NCBI GenBank assembly: GCA_045590855.1
Contig: JAZNRV010000077.1
Coordinates: 1 to 64,000, forward strand
Source: RGIG3009 sp045590855
Lineage (GTDB): Bacteria; Bacillota; Clostridia; Oscillospirales; Acutalibacteraceae
DNA length: 64,000 bases
Direction: 5' to 3'
The position numbers and the translations under genes were made by a program. The notes under the pieces are model-generated. The model was given only the letters and a program-made list of their open reading frames with translations, did no database searches and was not told the DNA's origin. Of the stretch, positions 52,506 through 59,464 are shown one piece after another (positions within the stretch are counted from its first letter, which is position 1; the number at the start of each line of letters is the position of its first letter).

Positions 52506-53450
52506 TTATCGTCCCAAGCAGGCAGCACCGATAATGCCGGCGTCGTTGCCCAGGGTAGCCACACAAATTTTGGTTTGCTTTTCACTGTATCGGCTGTATC
52601 GTTCCGCTTCTACGTGCTTGCGAAGCGGCGCTAACAAAGTTTCGCCCTCTTTGCTGACGCCGCCGCCGATACACAAAATCTCCGGTTGAAAAATGTTTAT
52701 CATGTTGGTCACACCGCAAGCAACGTAAGCAATGTATTGGTCCACCACCGCTTTGCCTGCGGCATCGCCCGCGCGCATGGCATCAAAAGCGGTAAGCCCG
52801 TTTACTGCGCTCAAGGAACCGGCTATCTTCCACATTTGACTATCGGGGTTTTCTTGCATCGCTTTTTTGGTTTGACGCACCAGTGCCGTTGCCGAAGCAT
52901 ACGCTTCCCAACACCCGTTTCTGCCGCAAGTACACGGCTCGCCGTTTTGTTCAATCACAATATGGCCGACCTCGGCACCCGAAAAATTGAAACCACCGTA
53001 AATTTTGCCATCGATGATGATACCGCCACCGACGCCTGTTCCCAAAGTGATGCACACACAACTGTTTGCTCCTTTGGCGGCACCCGCTTTGGCTTCACCC
53101 AACGCGGCGGCATTGGCATCGTTTTCAATGTATACGGGAAGTCCCAGTTTTTCATGCATCATCTTGCAAACCGGAACGTTAATAAAACCCAAGTTGTTGG
53201 CATATTCCACCACACCGGTATCGGTATTGCACGTACCGGGACTGCCAATGCCGATAAAAGCCGCTTTTTCCATAGATAAACCGGCTTTTCTCATGGCTTC
53301 GCGGCTGAGCCGCACAATATCTTCCAAAATGGCATCTGCCGAACGGGGCGAGTTGGTTTTGCATTTTGCAGTGGCAAGAATACGGTAGTTTTCGTCCACT
53401 ACACCTGCCACAATGTTGGTTCCGCCCAAATCCACACCGATACTGTACAT
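52506..53450 (-). CDS. glcK: ROK-family glucokinase
   Basis: 314 residues: phosphate-1 motif GVDLGGTNIVAGVV, catalytic Asp in YIENDANAAALGEAKAG, and the ROK zinc motif CTCGRNGCWEAYAS. Phosphorylates glucose with ATP; placed between hprK and murB, it ties sugar phosphorylation to carbon control. AGGAGG upstream of the ATG. Confidence 0.93.
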   Translation of the reverse strand: MYSIGVDLGGTNIVAGVVDENYRILATAKCKTNSPRSADAILEDIVRLSREAMRKAGLSMEKAAFIGIGSPGTCNTDTGVVEYANNLGFINVPVCKMMHEKLGLPVYIENDANAAALGEAKAGAAKGANSCVCITLGTGVGGGIIIDGKIYGGFNFSGAEVGHIVIEQNGEPCTCGRNGCWEAYASATALVRQTKKAMQENPDSQMWKIAGSLSAVNGLTAFDAMRAGDAAGKAVVDQYIAYVACGVTNMINIFQPEILCIGGGVSKEGETLLAPLRKHVEAERYSRYSEKQTKICVATLGNDAGIIGAACLGR

Positions 53451-53467
53451 CGTTATCCTCCTACATT

Positions 53468-54394
53468 TTATGCATCCGTCATGCCGAGATTTTGCATCAA
53501 TTCTTGCGCGGCATTGTACCCCATTTTCTTTTGACGGTTGTTCATTGCCGCTACTTCAATAATAATTGCCAAATTTCGTCCCGGTTTTACCGGAATGGTC
53601 AGCATGGGAACTTGAATCCCCAAAATATCCATGTATTCATCTTTCAGTCCCATGCGGTCGTACACTTTATCTTTATTCCATTGTTCCATTTGTATGACCA
53701 TATCAATTTTTTCGGTCATTTTGACGGCACCCATACCGAAGATGCGACGCACGTTGACAATGCCGATACCGCGCAGTTCGATAAAGTGGCGAATATTGTC
53801 CGGTGCCGAACCCACCAACGTTTTGGAAGAAACGCGACGGATTTCCACGGCATCATCGGCAATCAAACGGTGCCCGCGTTTTACCAGTTCGATGGCGGTT
53901 TCACTTTTACCGACACCGCTGTCACCCACCAACAAAATACCTTCACCGTACGCTTCCACCAACACACCGTGACGCGTAATGCGGGGAGCTAACTGTACGT
54001 TCAAAAAAGCAATCAACGCCGCCATCACGCCCGAAGTGGTATCGGCACTTTGCAACAACGGGATATCGTATTCCTTACAAGCATCTTCCAAATCCTGCGG
54101 AATATCCAACGAACGGGATACCACTAACATGGGTGGTTTTTGCGACAAGAACTGACGCAATCGTTCTTTGCTGATTTCCCGCGAAACAGAACTCAAAAAA
54201 CCAAACTCGCTTTTTCCCATGACTTGCACACGGGTGTTGTCAAAATATTCAAAATACCCCGACAAGCCCAAACCGGGACGGCTGACTTCCGGCGATACCA
54301 CCGTGCGTTCTTCGCCGTTTTCGGGCATATACACAACCGACAGTGATAATTCTTCCACAATTTTGCTGATAGTAACGGAATATTGTTTTTCCAA
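53468..54394 (-). CDS. hprK: HPr kinase/phosphorylase
   Basis: 308 residues: N-terminal regulatory domain, P-loop GDSGVGKSETAIEL (~residue 155), and the family signature IGIVNVRRIFGMGAVK (~residue 205). Phosphorylates HPr on Ser46 in catabolite control. Initiates at TTG (54392-54394, reading LEKQYSVTISKIVEEL) with AAAGGTGGGAG upstream; the open frame continues to 54436 without a better site. Confidence 0.95.
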   Translation of the reverse strand: MEKQYSVTISKIVEELSLSVVYMPENGEERTVVSPEVSRPGLGLSGYFEYFDNTRVQVMGKSEFGFLSSVSREISKERLRQFLSQKPPMLVVSRSLDIPQDLEDACKEYDIPLLQSADTTSGVMAALIAFLNVQLAPRITRHGVLVEAYGEGILLVGDSGVGKSETAIELVKRGHRLIADDAVEIRRVSSKTLVGSAPDNIRHFIELRGIGIVNVRRIFGMGAVKMTEKIDMVIQMEQWNKDKVYDRMGLKDEYMDILGIQVPMLTIPVKPGRNLAIIIEVAAMNNRQKKMGYNAAQELMQNLGMTDA

Positions 54395-54505
54395 AATACT
54401 CCCACCTTTCCGATAACTATGTTCAGTATAACTCATTTTTTAAAGTTAGAAAAGTCTTTTTTTATATTTTTAATATTTTTAGGGAAACATTAAAAATATT
54501 CGCTG

Positions 54506-54534
54506 TTGCATTTATCGGTAAAATATAGTAAAAT
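54506..54534 (+). promoter_or_regulatory. Probable promoter of the GT4 gene
   Basis: TTGCAT (54506-54511), 17-nt spacer, TAAAAT (54529-54534); the -35 is weak. AAAGGAG is 8-9 nt before the ATG. Confidence 0.55.
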
Positions 54535-54567
54535 AATCACAATTGTACAGAAAGGAGCGTGTGACAT

Positions 54568-55722
54568 ATGAGTGGTTTTTCGGTAGGATTGTTTAACGAT
54601 TCGTTCCCGCCGATGATAGACGGCGTTGCCCAAGCAGTAAAAAACTACGCAACTTTTTTGAACGAAAAAAACTGTCAAGTCTCGGTTGTCACACCCGATT
54701 ATCGCGACGTTCAAGATAACTATCCTTTTGACGTTTATCGGTATCCTTCTCTGCCCGCCACTGCCCGTATCGGCTATCGGGTAGGCGTTCCTTTTACGCC
54801 TGAAACAATTTCCAAGCTGCGTTCCAAAAAATTCGATATCATGCACGTTCACTCTCCGTTTGCCTCTTCGGTTTTGGTAAACACCATCAACCACCGCCCT
54901 CACGTTCCGGTGGTGCTCACTTACCACACGCGTTTTGATTTGGATTTTCAAAAACGAATCCCCAACGCCGCTATGCGCAAAGTGGCTTCCAAATTTTTGC
55001 TCAAAAACATCAAATCCGCGGACGAAGTGTGGGTTGTCACTTCCGCGTGCGGTAAATTTTTGGCAGATATCGGTTACGAAGGTTCCTACCGCGTAATGGA
55101 AAACGGCACGGATTTTGTTCGCGGATTAGCCTCTGCCGAAAAAATTGCCGCTTTGCGCGAGCAGTACCATTTGTATGAAGACGTTCCCGTGTTTTTGTTT
55201 GTCGGTCGTATGATGTGGTACAAAAACATTCGCCTGATTTTGGACACCTTGGCCATTTTACGCGACAACGGCATGGATTTTCGTGCTTTCTTCATTGGCG
55301 ACGGATACGATTTACCCGAAATCAAAACTTACGCTGCCGAAATCAAATTGCAAGATAACACCGTTTTTACCGGTCCCCTTTTTGACCGCGAACAGTTACG
55401 GGTGTTTTACAGTATTACCGATTTGTTTTTGTTCCCTTCCACGTACGATACTTGCGGCATCGTGGTAAAAGAAGCCGCCGCTTGCAACTGCCCTTCTTTG
55501 TTGGTGGAAAACAGCGGTGCCGCCGAGGGTGCCATACACGGCGAAAACGCCTTTTTGGCACAGGAAAATCCCGATTCTTGCGCGGCGGTAGTCATGCAAG
55601 CTATGGCAGACCGCAACGCTTTGAAAACGGTTGGGATGAATGCAGGCAAAACCCTTTATCTCTCTTGGAGTGACGTGGTAGACCGCGCTTATGCCCGATA
55701 CGAAGAGATTTTGAACCAATAA
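54568..55722 (+). CDS. GT4-family glycosyltransferase (diacylglycerol glucosyltransferase-like)
   Basis: 384 residues, GT-B fold. N-terminal GLFNDSFPPMIDGVAQAVKN is typical of lipid glucosyltransferases that act on diacylglycerol. C-terminal nucleotide-sugar domain has FVGRMMWYKNIRLI and STYDTCGIVVKEAAACNCPS, where the usual first Glu of the E-x7-E motif is Asp/Thr. Likely makes a membrane glycolipid, perhaps the lipoteichoic-acid anchor; the donor and acceptor are inferred. Monocistronic on plus, divergent from hprK. Confidence 0.85.
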   Translation: MSGFSVGLFNDSFPPMIDGVAQAVKNYATFLNEKNCQVSVVTPDYRDVQDNYPFDVYRYPSLPATARIGYRVGVPFTPETISKLRSKKFDIMHVHSPFASSVLVNTINHRPHVPVVLTYHTRFDLDFQKRIPNAAMRKVASKFLLKNIKSADEVWVVTSACGKFLADIGYEGSYRVMENGTDFVRGLASAEKIAALREQYHLYEDVPVFLFVGRMMWYKNIRLILDTLAILRDNGMDFRAFFIGDGYDLPEIKTYAAEIKLQDNTVFTGPLFDREQLRVFYSITDLFLFPSTYDTCGIVVKEAAACNCPSLLVENSGAAEGAIHGENAFLAQENPDSCAAVVMQAMADRNALKTVGMNAGKTLYLSWSDVVDRAYARYEEILNQ

Positions 55723-55740
55723 TTTTTTGCAAACAACCTC

Positions 55741-55769
55741 TTGACATTTTGGCAAAAATGCGGTAAGAT
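55741..55769 (+). promoter_or_regulatory. Promoter of tRNA-Ala
   Basis: Consensus TTGACA (55741-55746), 17-nt spacer, TAAGAT (55764-55769), 13 nt upstream of the tRNA 5' end. Confidence 0.9.
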
Positions 55770-55782
55770 AATGGGCGTCCAT

Positions 55783-55858
55783 GGGGGCGTAGCTCAGCTG
55801 GGAGAGCGTACGGTTCGCATCCGTAAGGTCGAGAGTTCGATCCTCTTCGTCTCCACCA
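55783..55858 (+). tRNA. tRNA-Ala (anticodon CGC)
   Basis: 76 nt including encoded CCA. Acceptor GGGGGCG/CGTCTCC contains the G3-U70 wobble that specifies alanine; D-arm GCTC...GAGC; anticodon stem TACGG/CCGTA with loop TTCGCAT; T-arm GAGAG-TTCGATC-CTCTT. Followed at once by its terminator. Confidence 0.97.
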
Positions 55859-55863
55859 AAAAG

Positions 55864-55899
55864 AACCGACAATTTTCGATAGAAGATTGTCGGTTTTTT
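55864..55899 (+). terminator. Terminator of tRNA-Ala (first copy of a repeated stem)
   Basis: AACCGACAAT / ATTGTCGGTT stem with a 12-nt loop, followed by a T-run (55894-55899). The same stem sequence recurs at 55943-55954 (3' arm only) and at 56909-56939 (full hairpin). Confidence 0.9.
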
Positions 55900-55997
55900 G
55901 TTCTCTTCACTTTTCTCTTTTCGTTCTTCTCTCTTCTCTAACATTGTCGGTTCCAGATAAAAGATAAGAGAGAATAGAGAAAAGGTGGTTTTGCTCC
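55900..55997 (+). repeat. Pyrimidine/purine palindrome with an embedded terminator arm
   Basis: A polypyrimidine tract (55900-55941) and a polypurine tract (55955-55987) are largely complementary, e.g. CTTTTCTCT with AGAGAAAAG and TTCTCTCTT with AAGAGAGAA, with an 8-nt asymmetry. The loop between them is ATTGTCGGTTCC (55943-55954), a copy of the 3' arm of the tRNA terminator. TTTGCTCC (55990-55997) reappears inverted at 56963-56970. The same architecture follows tRNA-Gly (58073-58154) with unrelated stem sequence. Confidence 0.7.
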
Positions 55998-56054
55998 GAA
56001 AAACATTAAATTTAACTATAAAACACTATATAATACAAACAGAGGTGATAACAA

Positions 56055-56405
56055 ATGAACAGTCCATTGCTTGATAAATCTCTTGATTTTGCAACTCTAA
56101 TCGTATTGTTTTATGAGGGCTTTTCTAAGACAAAAAAAGACACCACTATCGCAAAGCAGTTGCTTCGTTCCGCTACAAGCGTTGGCGCTAATATCAATGA
56201 AGCGATTTATGGAAATAGCAAGGCTGATTTTATTTCCAAATTACATATTTCTCTTAAAGAAACCGGCGAGAGCATTTATTGGATCACCTTGCTCAAACGA
56301 ACAAACTTAATCGAATATGATTTTGATAAGCTTCTTTCTTTGGCAGAAGAAATCAAAAGAATGTTAATCGCTTCGCTCAATACCGCAAAGGAAAATAACA
56401 AATGA
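56055..56405 (+). CDS. Four-helix-bundle protein (23S rRNA IVP / S23 family)
   Basis: 116 residues, all helical: LDFATLIVLFYEGFSKTKKD, then IAKQLLRSATSVGANINEAI and FISKLHISLKETGESIYWIT. The SATSVGANINEA motif is the hallmark of the four-helix-bundle family found in 23S rRNA intervening sequences and related to the Avd accessory protein of diversity-generating retroelements. No reverse transcriptase or rRNA is nearby. AT-rich relative to neighbours. GAGGTG 7 nt before the ATG; TATAAT at 56029-56034. It sits inside the terminator-bracketed module after tRNA-Ala. Confidence 0.9.
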   Translation: MNSPLLDKSLDFATLIVLFYEGFSKTKKDTTIAKQLLRSATSVGANINEAIYGNSKADFISKLHISLKETGESIYWITLLKRTNLIEYDFDKLLSLAEEIKRMLIASLNTAKENNK

Positions 56406-56842
56406 TATACTTAAAACCAATAACGCTTGATAACATAAATGATTTTAAAAACACATCGTACGATAATATGACTCTTGAACAAAAAGAAGAAATGATAACT
56501 GAGAGCATAAATAAAATTCACAATAATATGTATTTTGAATTTTTAGTGGTATATAAAAATGATATTGTAATTGGATTTATGAACCTCTTCGCCCACTCCA
56601 AACACATTATAAGTTGCGGACCAACTATTAAAGATGAATTTCAACGCAAGGGGTTTGGCTTTGAAGCTGAAGTTTTAGCATTAAAATATGCCAAGGAAAA
56701 AGGATTTACTATCGCAGTTGGCGGTGTTGACGATAATAATATAGCAAGTATTAAATTACATGAAAAATTAGGATTTGAATTAGAGAGGAAATACCTCAAC
56801 AAACAAGGAAGAACTATTAGATTATACATTAAAGCAATATAA
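56402..56842 (+). CDS. GNAT-family N-acetyltransferase
   Basis: 146 residues; the acetyl-CoA loop EFQRKGFGFEAEVLALKYAK (Q/RxxGxG/A) and the C-terminal NNIASIKLHEKLGFELERKY are typical GNAT features. Substrate unknown. Overlaps the four-helix-bundle gene by 4 nt (ATGA), so the two form one cargo operon. Markedly AT-rich, suggesting transfer. Confidence 0.87.
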   Translation: MIYLKPITLDNINDFKNTSYDNMTLEQKEEMITESINKIHNNMYFEFLVVYKNDIVIGFMNLFAHSKHIISCGPTIKDEFQRKGFGFEAEVLALKYAKEKGFTIAVGGVDDNNIASIKLHEKLGFELERKYLNKQGRTIRLYIKAI

Positions 56843-56908
56843 TTGTTTGATATACGGGAGTTTAAACACATAATATAAACAACTTCAAATTTGTACAACC
56901 CTTTCAGA

Positions 56909-56939
56909 AAAACCGACAAGTTTTGATTTGTCGGTTTTT
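56909..56939 (+). terminator. Distal copy of the tRNA-Ala terminator stem, ending the cargo operon
   Basis: AAAACCGACAA / TTGTCGGTTTTT with an 8-nt loop. Its stem repeats AACCGACAA/TTGTCGGTT of the tRNA-Ala terminator 1 kb upstream. A second small hairpin CCACCC-TTTC-GGGTGG follows at 56950-56965. Confidence 0.88.
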
Positions 56940-57058
56940 CAACTAAATCCACCCTTTCGGGTGGAGCAAAGCGAACGATTTTATTTCGTGCTGTAAAAGT
57001 TCAGAATTATAGGCAAATCTTTTTTGTTATATTGTCTTAAACCGCACATACTACTCCT

Positions 57059-57904
57059 ATGAAAAGAGTTTCACATTATTTAACCGACAGTTTGTATCTA
57101 ATAATCGGCACGTTTTTGGCTGCCGTGGGCATTTTTTGCTTTTTGACACCCAACAAACTCTCCGTGGGTGGGGTGTCTGCCATTGGCACGGTGTTGTTTC
57201 ACCTGTGGGGCATCAATTTGTCCGTGACCACCATTCTTCTCAATGGTATATTGTTTATCTTCGGTTACCGCATTTTAGGGAAAACCGCGCTTTTAAAAAC
57301 CGTCCTCGGGATTGTATTGTTATCCGCGTTTTTGGAACTCGCCGCGTTTTTGCCCGTTTTTGTAGGCGATACCCTGGTTGCCGCGGTAGTCGGAGGCGCA
57401 TTGGTGGGTGTGGGGGTCGGCTTGGTGGTAAGGCGCGGTGCTTCCACAGGCGGCAGTGATTTTTTGGCATTTATTTTCAAAAGGTTTTTCCCACACATCT
57501 CCCTTGCGGATTTCATATTGATAATCGATTGCAGTATTGTTCTGCTATCCGGTCTTGTTTTTCGGCAAATTGACGTGACGGTTTTTTCCGTTTTGTCACT
57601 TTACCTTTCTTCCAAAGTAACGGATAGTATCATTACCATGGGTACGGCCGCTAAAACGGTTACCATTATCTCGGAACAACACGAAACCATTGCGGAATAT
57701 ATTTTGCACGATTGTAAGCGCGGTGCCACCGCTCTGCTAGGGCGCGGCATGTTTTCGGGGCAAGAAACCCCCTTGTTATGGTGTGTGGTAACACCAAAAG
57801 AAGTGCCGCTGCTGATTGCCGCTATACGTCAAATTGACCACCATGCCTTCATCACCGTGCAGGACACCAAAGAAGTGTTTGGCAACGGATTTCATAAAAC
57901 TTAA
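57059..57904 (+). CDS. YitT-family membrane protein
   Basis: 281 residues: five to six predicted TM helices in the first ~190 residues (GTFLAAVGIFCFLTPNKLSV, then GGVSAIGTVLFHLWGINLSV is the DUF161 opening), then a C-terminal DUF2179 cytoplasmic domain (KTVTIISEQHETIAEYILHD). Function unknown in this broad Firmicutes family. No good Shine-Dalgarno lies before the ATG (ACTCCT only), and no convincing promoter was found in 56966-57058. Confidence 0.9.
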   Translation: MKRVSHYLTDSLYLIIGTFLAAVGIFCFLTPNKLSVGGVSAIGTVLFHLWGINLSVTTILLNGILFIFGYRILGKTALLKTVLGIVLLSAFLELAAFLPVFVGDTLVAAVVGGALVGVGVGLVVRRGASTGGSDFLAFIFKRFFPHISLADFILIIDCSIVLLSGLVFRQIDVTVFSVLSLYLSSKVTDSIITMGTAAKTVTIISEQHETIAEYILHDCKRGATALLGRGMFSGQETPLLWCVVTPKEVPLLIAAIRQIDHHAFITVQDTKEVFGNGFHKT

Positions 57905-57921
57905 TTTTTTTGATTTTATTC

Positions 57922-57950
57922 TTGACAAGGGTTCTTTACCGTGCTATAAT
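57922..57950 (+). promoter_or_regulatory. Consensus promoter of tRNA-Gly
   Basis: Perfect TTGACA (57922-57927), 17-nt spacer, perfect TATAAT (57945-57950), 14 nt before the tRNA. Confidence 0.96.
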
Positions 57951-57964
57951 ACAGCATGTTCTTT

Positions 57965-58040
57965 GCGGCTTTAGCTCATCTGGTAGAGCGCCACCTTGCC
58001 AAGGTGGAGGTAGCGAGTTCGAGCCTCGTAAGCCGCTCCA
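57965..58040 (+). tRNA. tRNA-Gly (anticodon GCC)
   Basis: 76 nt including encoded CCA: acceptor GCGGCTT/AAGCCGC, discriminator T, D-arm GCTC...GAGC, anticodon stem CCACC/GGTGG with loop TTGCCAA, T-arm GCGAG-TTCGAGC-CTCGT. Confidence 0.97.
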
Positions 58041-58072
58041 AAACTCCCGAATGCGAAAGCGTTCGGGAGTTT
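58041..58072 (+). terminator. Terminator of tRNA-Gly
   Basis: Stem AAACTCCCGAATGC / GCGTTCGGGAGTTT around GAAA, directly after the CCA, continuing into T-rich sequence (58071-58080). Confidence 0.9.
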
Positions 58073-58154
58073 ACTTTTTTACTTTTCACTCTTCACTAAA
58101 ACTCGCATTCGGGATTTTTGGAAAGTAAGAGGTAATAGTGAAGAGTGAAGAGGT
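58073..58154 (+). repeat. Pyrimidine/purine palindrome with an embedded terminator arm (tRNA-Gly tail)
   Basis: TTCACTCTTCACTA (58085-58098) is perfectly complementary to TAGTGAAGAGTGAA (58136-58149). The loop contains GCATTCGGGATTTTT (58105-58119), a near copy of the 3' arm of the tRNA-Gly terminator. Same layout as the tRNA-Ala tail but different sequence; no cargo gene pair or distal terminator copy is seen. Confidence 0.7.
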
Positions 58155-58211
58155 ATTGCGGCTTCGCCGCTTTTATGCTATGCTTGTGCTACAATAGGGA
58201 CAAAAAGACCA

Positions 58212-58240
58212 TTGAAATGAATTTGTAAATATGATAGAAT
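58212..58240 (+). promoter_or_regulatory. Promoter of the small membrane protein gene
   Basis: TTGAAA (58212-58217), 17-nt spacer, TAGAAT (58235-58240); AAGGAG follows at 58250-58255. Confidence 0.78.
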
Positions 58241-58265
58241 AATTATACTAAGGAGATGAGCTGTG

Positions 58266-58703
58266 ATGAAGAAATTTAAAGAGTTTTTATGGTTTTTAAT
58301 ACCTTTTTTGTGCTTTAGTTTGGTTTCTGTTATCTATTTCATTTTAAACACACCAAACGGAGCAGGGTATTTTAGATTAATGATTAGTGATCCTTTTTTT
58401 GTAATAGCAATCGTAAACACCTTTGTTCCATCACTTATATTGTCATTTGTTGTTGTTATTATCTATAAAATTGCACTTCGTTTTTATTGCAAGAAAACGT
58501 TTACAAGTAGAAAAAACCAAATAATAGTTTTTTTGATTTCTCTTATAGCTCCCGTTTGCTATATCGTGATTATGACAAGAACTTTTGACTTTGTTAATAA
58601 TACAATATTCGCTTTGCAAACTGGAATAATTGTTACTTTCGTATTTTGGGTTATAGATGCAATTAAGGAAAAATTAAACAAGAAAAAGGCAAGGCAGGAA
58701 TAA
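58266..58703 (+). CDS. Hypothetical membrane protein, four TM helices
   Basis: 145 residues with four hydrophobic segments (about 7-28, 41-68, 80-103, 110-132) and a basic C-terminal tail (KEKLNKKKARQE). Not recognised as a known family. AT-rich codon use, unlike the housekeeping genes. The start is either ATG 58266 or GTG 58263; the ribosome binding site serves both. Monocistronic with its own promoter and terminator, in the accessory stretch between tRNA-Gly and the DUF559 element. Confidence 0.7.
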   Translation: MKKFKEFLWFLIPFLCFSLVSVIYFILNTPNGAGYFRLMISDPFFVIAIVNTFVPSLILSFVVVIIYKIALRFYCKKTFTSRKNQIIVFLISLIAPVCYIVIMTRTFDFVNNTIFALQTGIIVTFVFWVIDAIKEKLNKKKARQE

Positions 58704-58807
58704 CCGTCATACTTTTGGCATATTTACTGCTTTAAAACAAAGTTTTTAACAGTATTTCCTTTGGTATGATTTTGGGTGTGTCGGTATGATTTTTGTCATA
58801 CCATAAA

Positions 58808-58845
58808 AAATAGAGTTATCTCGTGGCTTCGGGATAACTCTATTT
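58808..58845 (+). terminator. Terminator-like hairpin after the membrane protein gene
   Basis: Perfect 13-bp stem AAATAGAGTTATC / GATAACTCTATTT with a 12-nt loop. The 100 nt between the gene and this hairpin contain two GGTATGATTTT-type short repeats (58772-58800) and no gene. Confidence 0.75.
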
Positions 58846-58919
58846 ATATATGACTTGAAAATCTTAATAAAGAATGTTATATTAAGTTAAAGAAAATGCT
58901 TGTTGTTATGCGGAAATTT

Positions 58920-58948
58920 CAACTTGTGGAAATGATTTCCACAAGTTG
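58920..58948. repeat. Perfect 13-bp palindrome next to the DUF559 element
   Basis: CAACTTGTGGAAA / TTTCCACAAGTTG with a 3-nt loop, ending 5 bp before the element's TTAGCCT terminus. It could be a terminator stem or the insertion target. Confidence 0.6.
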
Positions 58949-58953
58949 CAGTC

Positions 58954-59413
58954 TTAGCCTCCCTCTGACGAGGGAGGTGGCAAAACTTTAGTTTTGGCGG
59001 AGGGAGAGAATATGAAAGAATATAAGAAAGCAAATATCCCTCTTGCAAAAACTTTAAGGAAAAATATGACACCTTGGGAACGAAAACTTTGGTATGAGTT
59101 TTTAAGAAATTATCCTATAAGGTTCCAAAGACAAAAAGCCATTCCAAATTACATAGCAGATTTTTATTGTGCAAAAGCAAGACTTGTTGTTGAACTTGAT
59201 GGTGGTGGACATTATACCCCAGAGCAAATAGAAAAAGACAAAGTTAGAACGAAAGAGTTAGAGGGTATGAATTTAACAATTTTAAGGATTTGTAATTTGG
59301 ATATTGACCGAAATTTTAGAGGAGTATGCGAATATATAGCCTTGACTGTTAAAAACTCTCTCCCTCAGTCAGCTTCGCTGACAGCTCCCTCATCAGAGGG
59401 AGCCACAGGCTAA
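58954..59413 (+). mobile_element. Inverted-repeat element carrying a DUF559 nuclease gene
   Basis: 460 bp bounded by TTAGCCT (58954-58960) and AGGCTAA (59407-59413). Both ends (~57 bp) are built alike: an outer hairpin CTCCCTC-tgay-GAGGGAG, an inner hairpin (CAAAAC-ttta-GTTTTG on the left, GTCAGC-ttc-GCTGAC on the right), and a third arm GGAGGGAGAG / CTCTCCCTC. The left inner arm (58999-59008) is the Shine-Dalgarno of the gene, and the right end encodes its last ~19 residues and stop. No obvious target duplication. Confidence 0.75.
59012..59413 (+). CDS. DUF559 endonuclease-domain protein (Vsr/PD-(D/E)xK-like)
   Basis: 133 residues. MTPWERKLWYEFLRNY, FQRQKAIPNYIADFYCAKAR and LVVELDGGGHY give the Vsr-like restriction-endonuclease pattern (Glu in WERKLW, Asp in ADFY, ExD in VELDG), all apparently intact. 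The C-terminal SLPQSASLTAPSSEGATG is translated from the element's right repeat. Starts at the ATG at 59012 with GGAGGG 7 nt upstream. It is the only gene of the 460-bp element; a role in the element's mobility is inferred, not shown. Confidence 0.88.
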   Translation: MKEYKKANIPLAKTLRKNMTPWERKLWYEFLRNYPIRFQRQKAIPNYIADFYCAKARLVVELDGGGHYTPEQIEKDKVRTKELEGMNLTILRICNLDIDRNFRGVCEYIALTVKNSLPQSASLTAPSSEGATG

Positions 59414-59464
59414 ATTTGTTCCCAATTTAACACAAGCATATACTAAATTTAAGAGGTGAACACA

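Noticed and set aside
56055..56405. Diversity-generating retroelement, suggested by the Avd-like four-helix-bundle protein
   Set aside because: No reverse transcriptase, template/variable repeat pair or C-type lectin target gene is present nearby.
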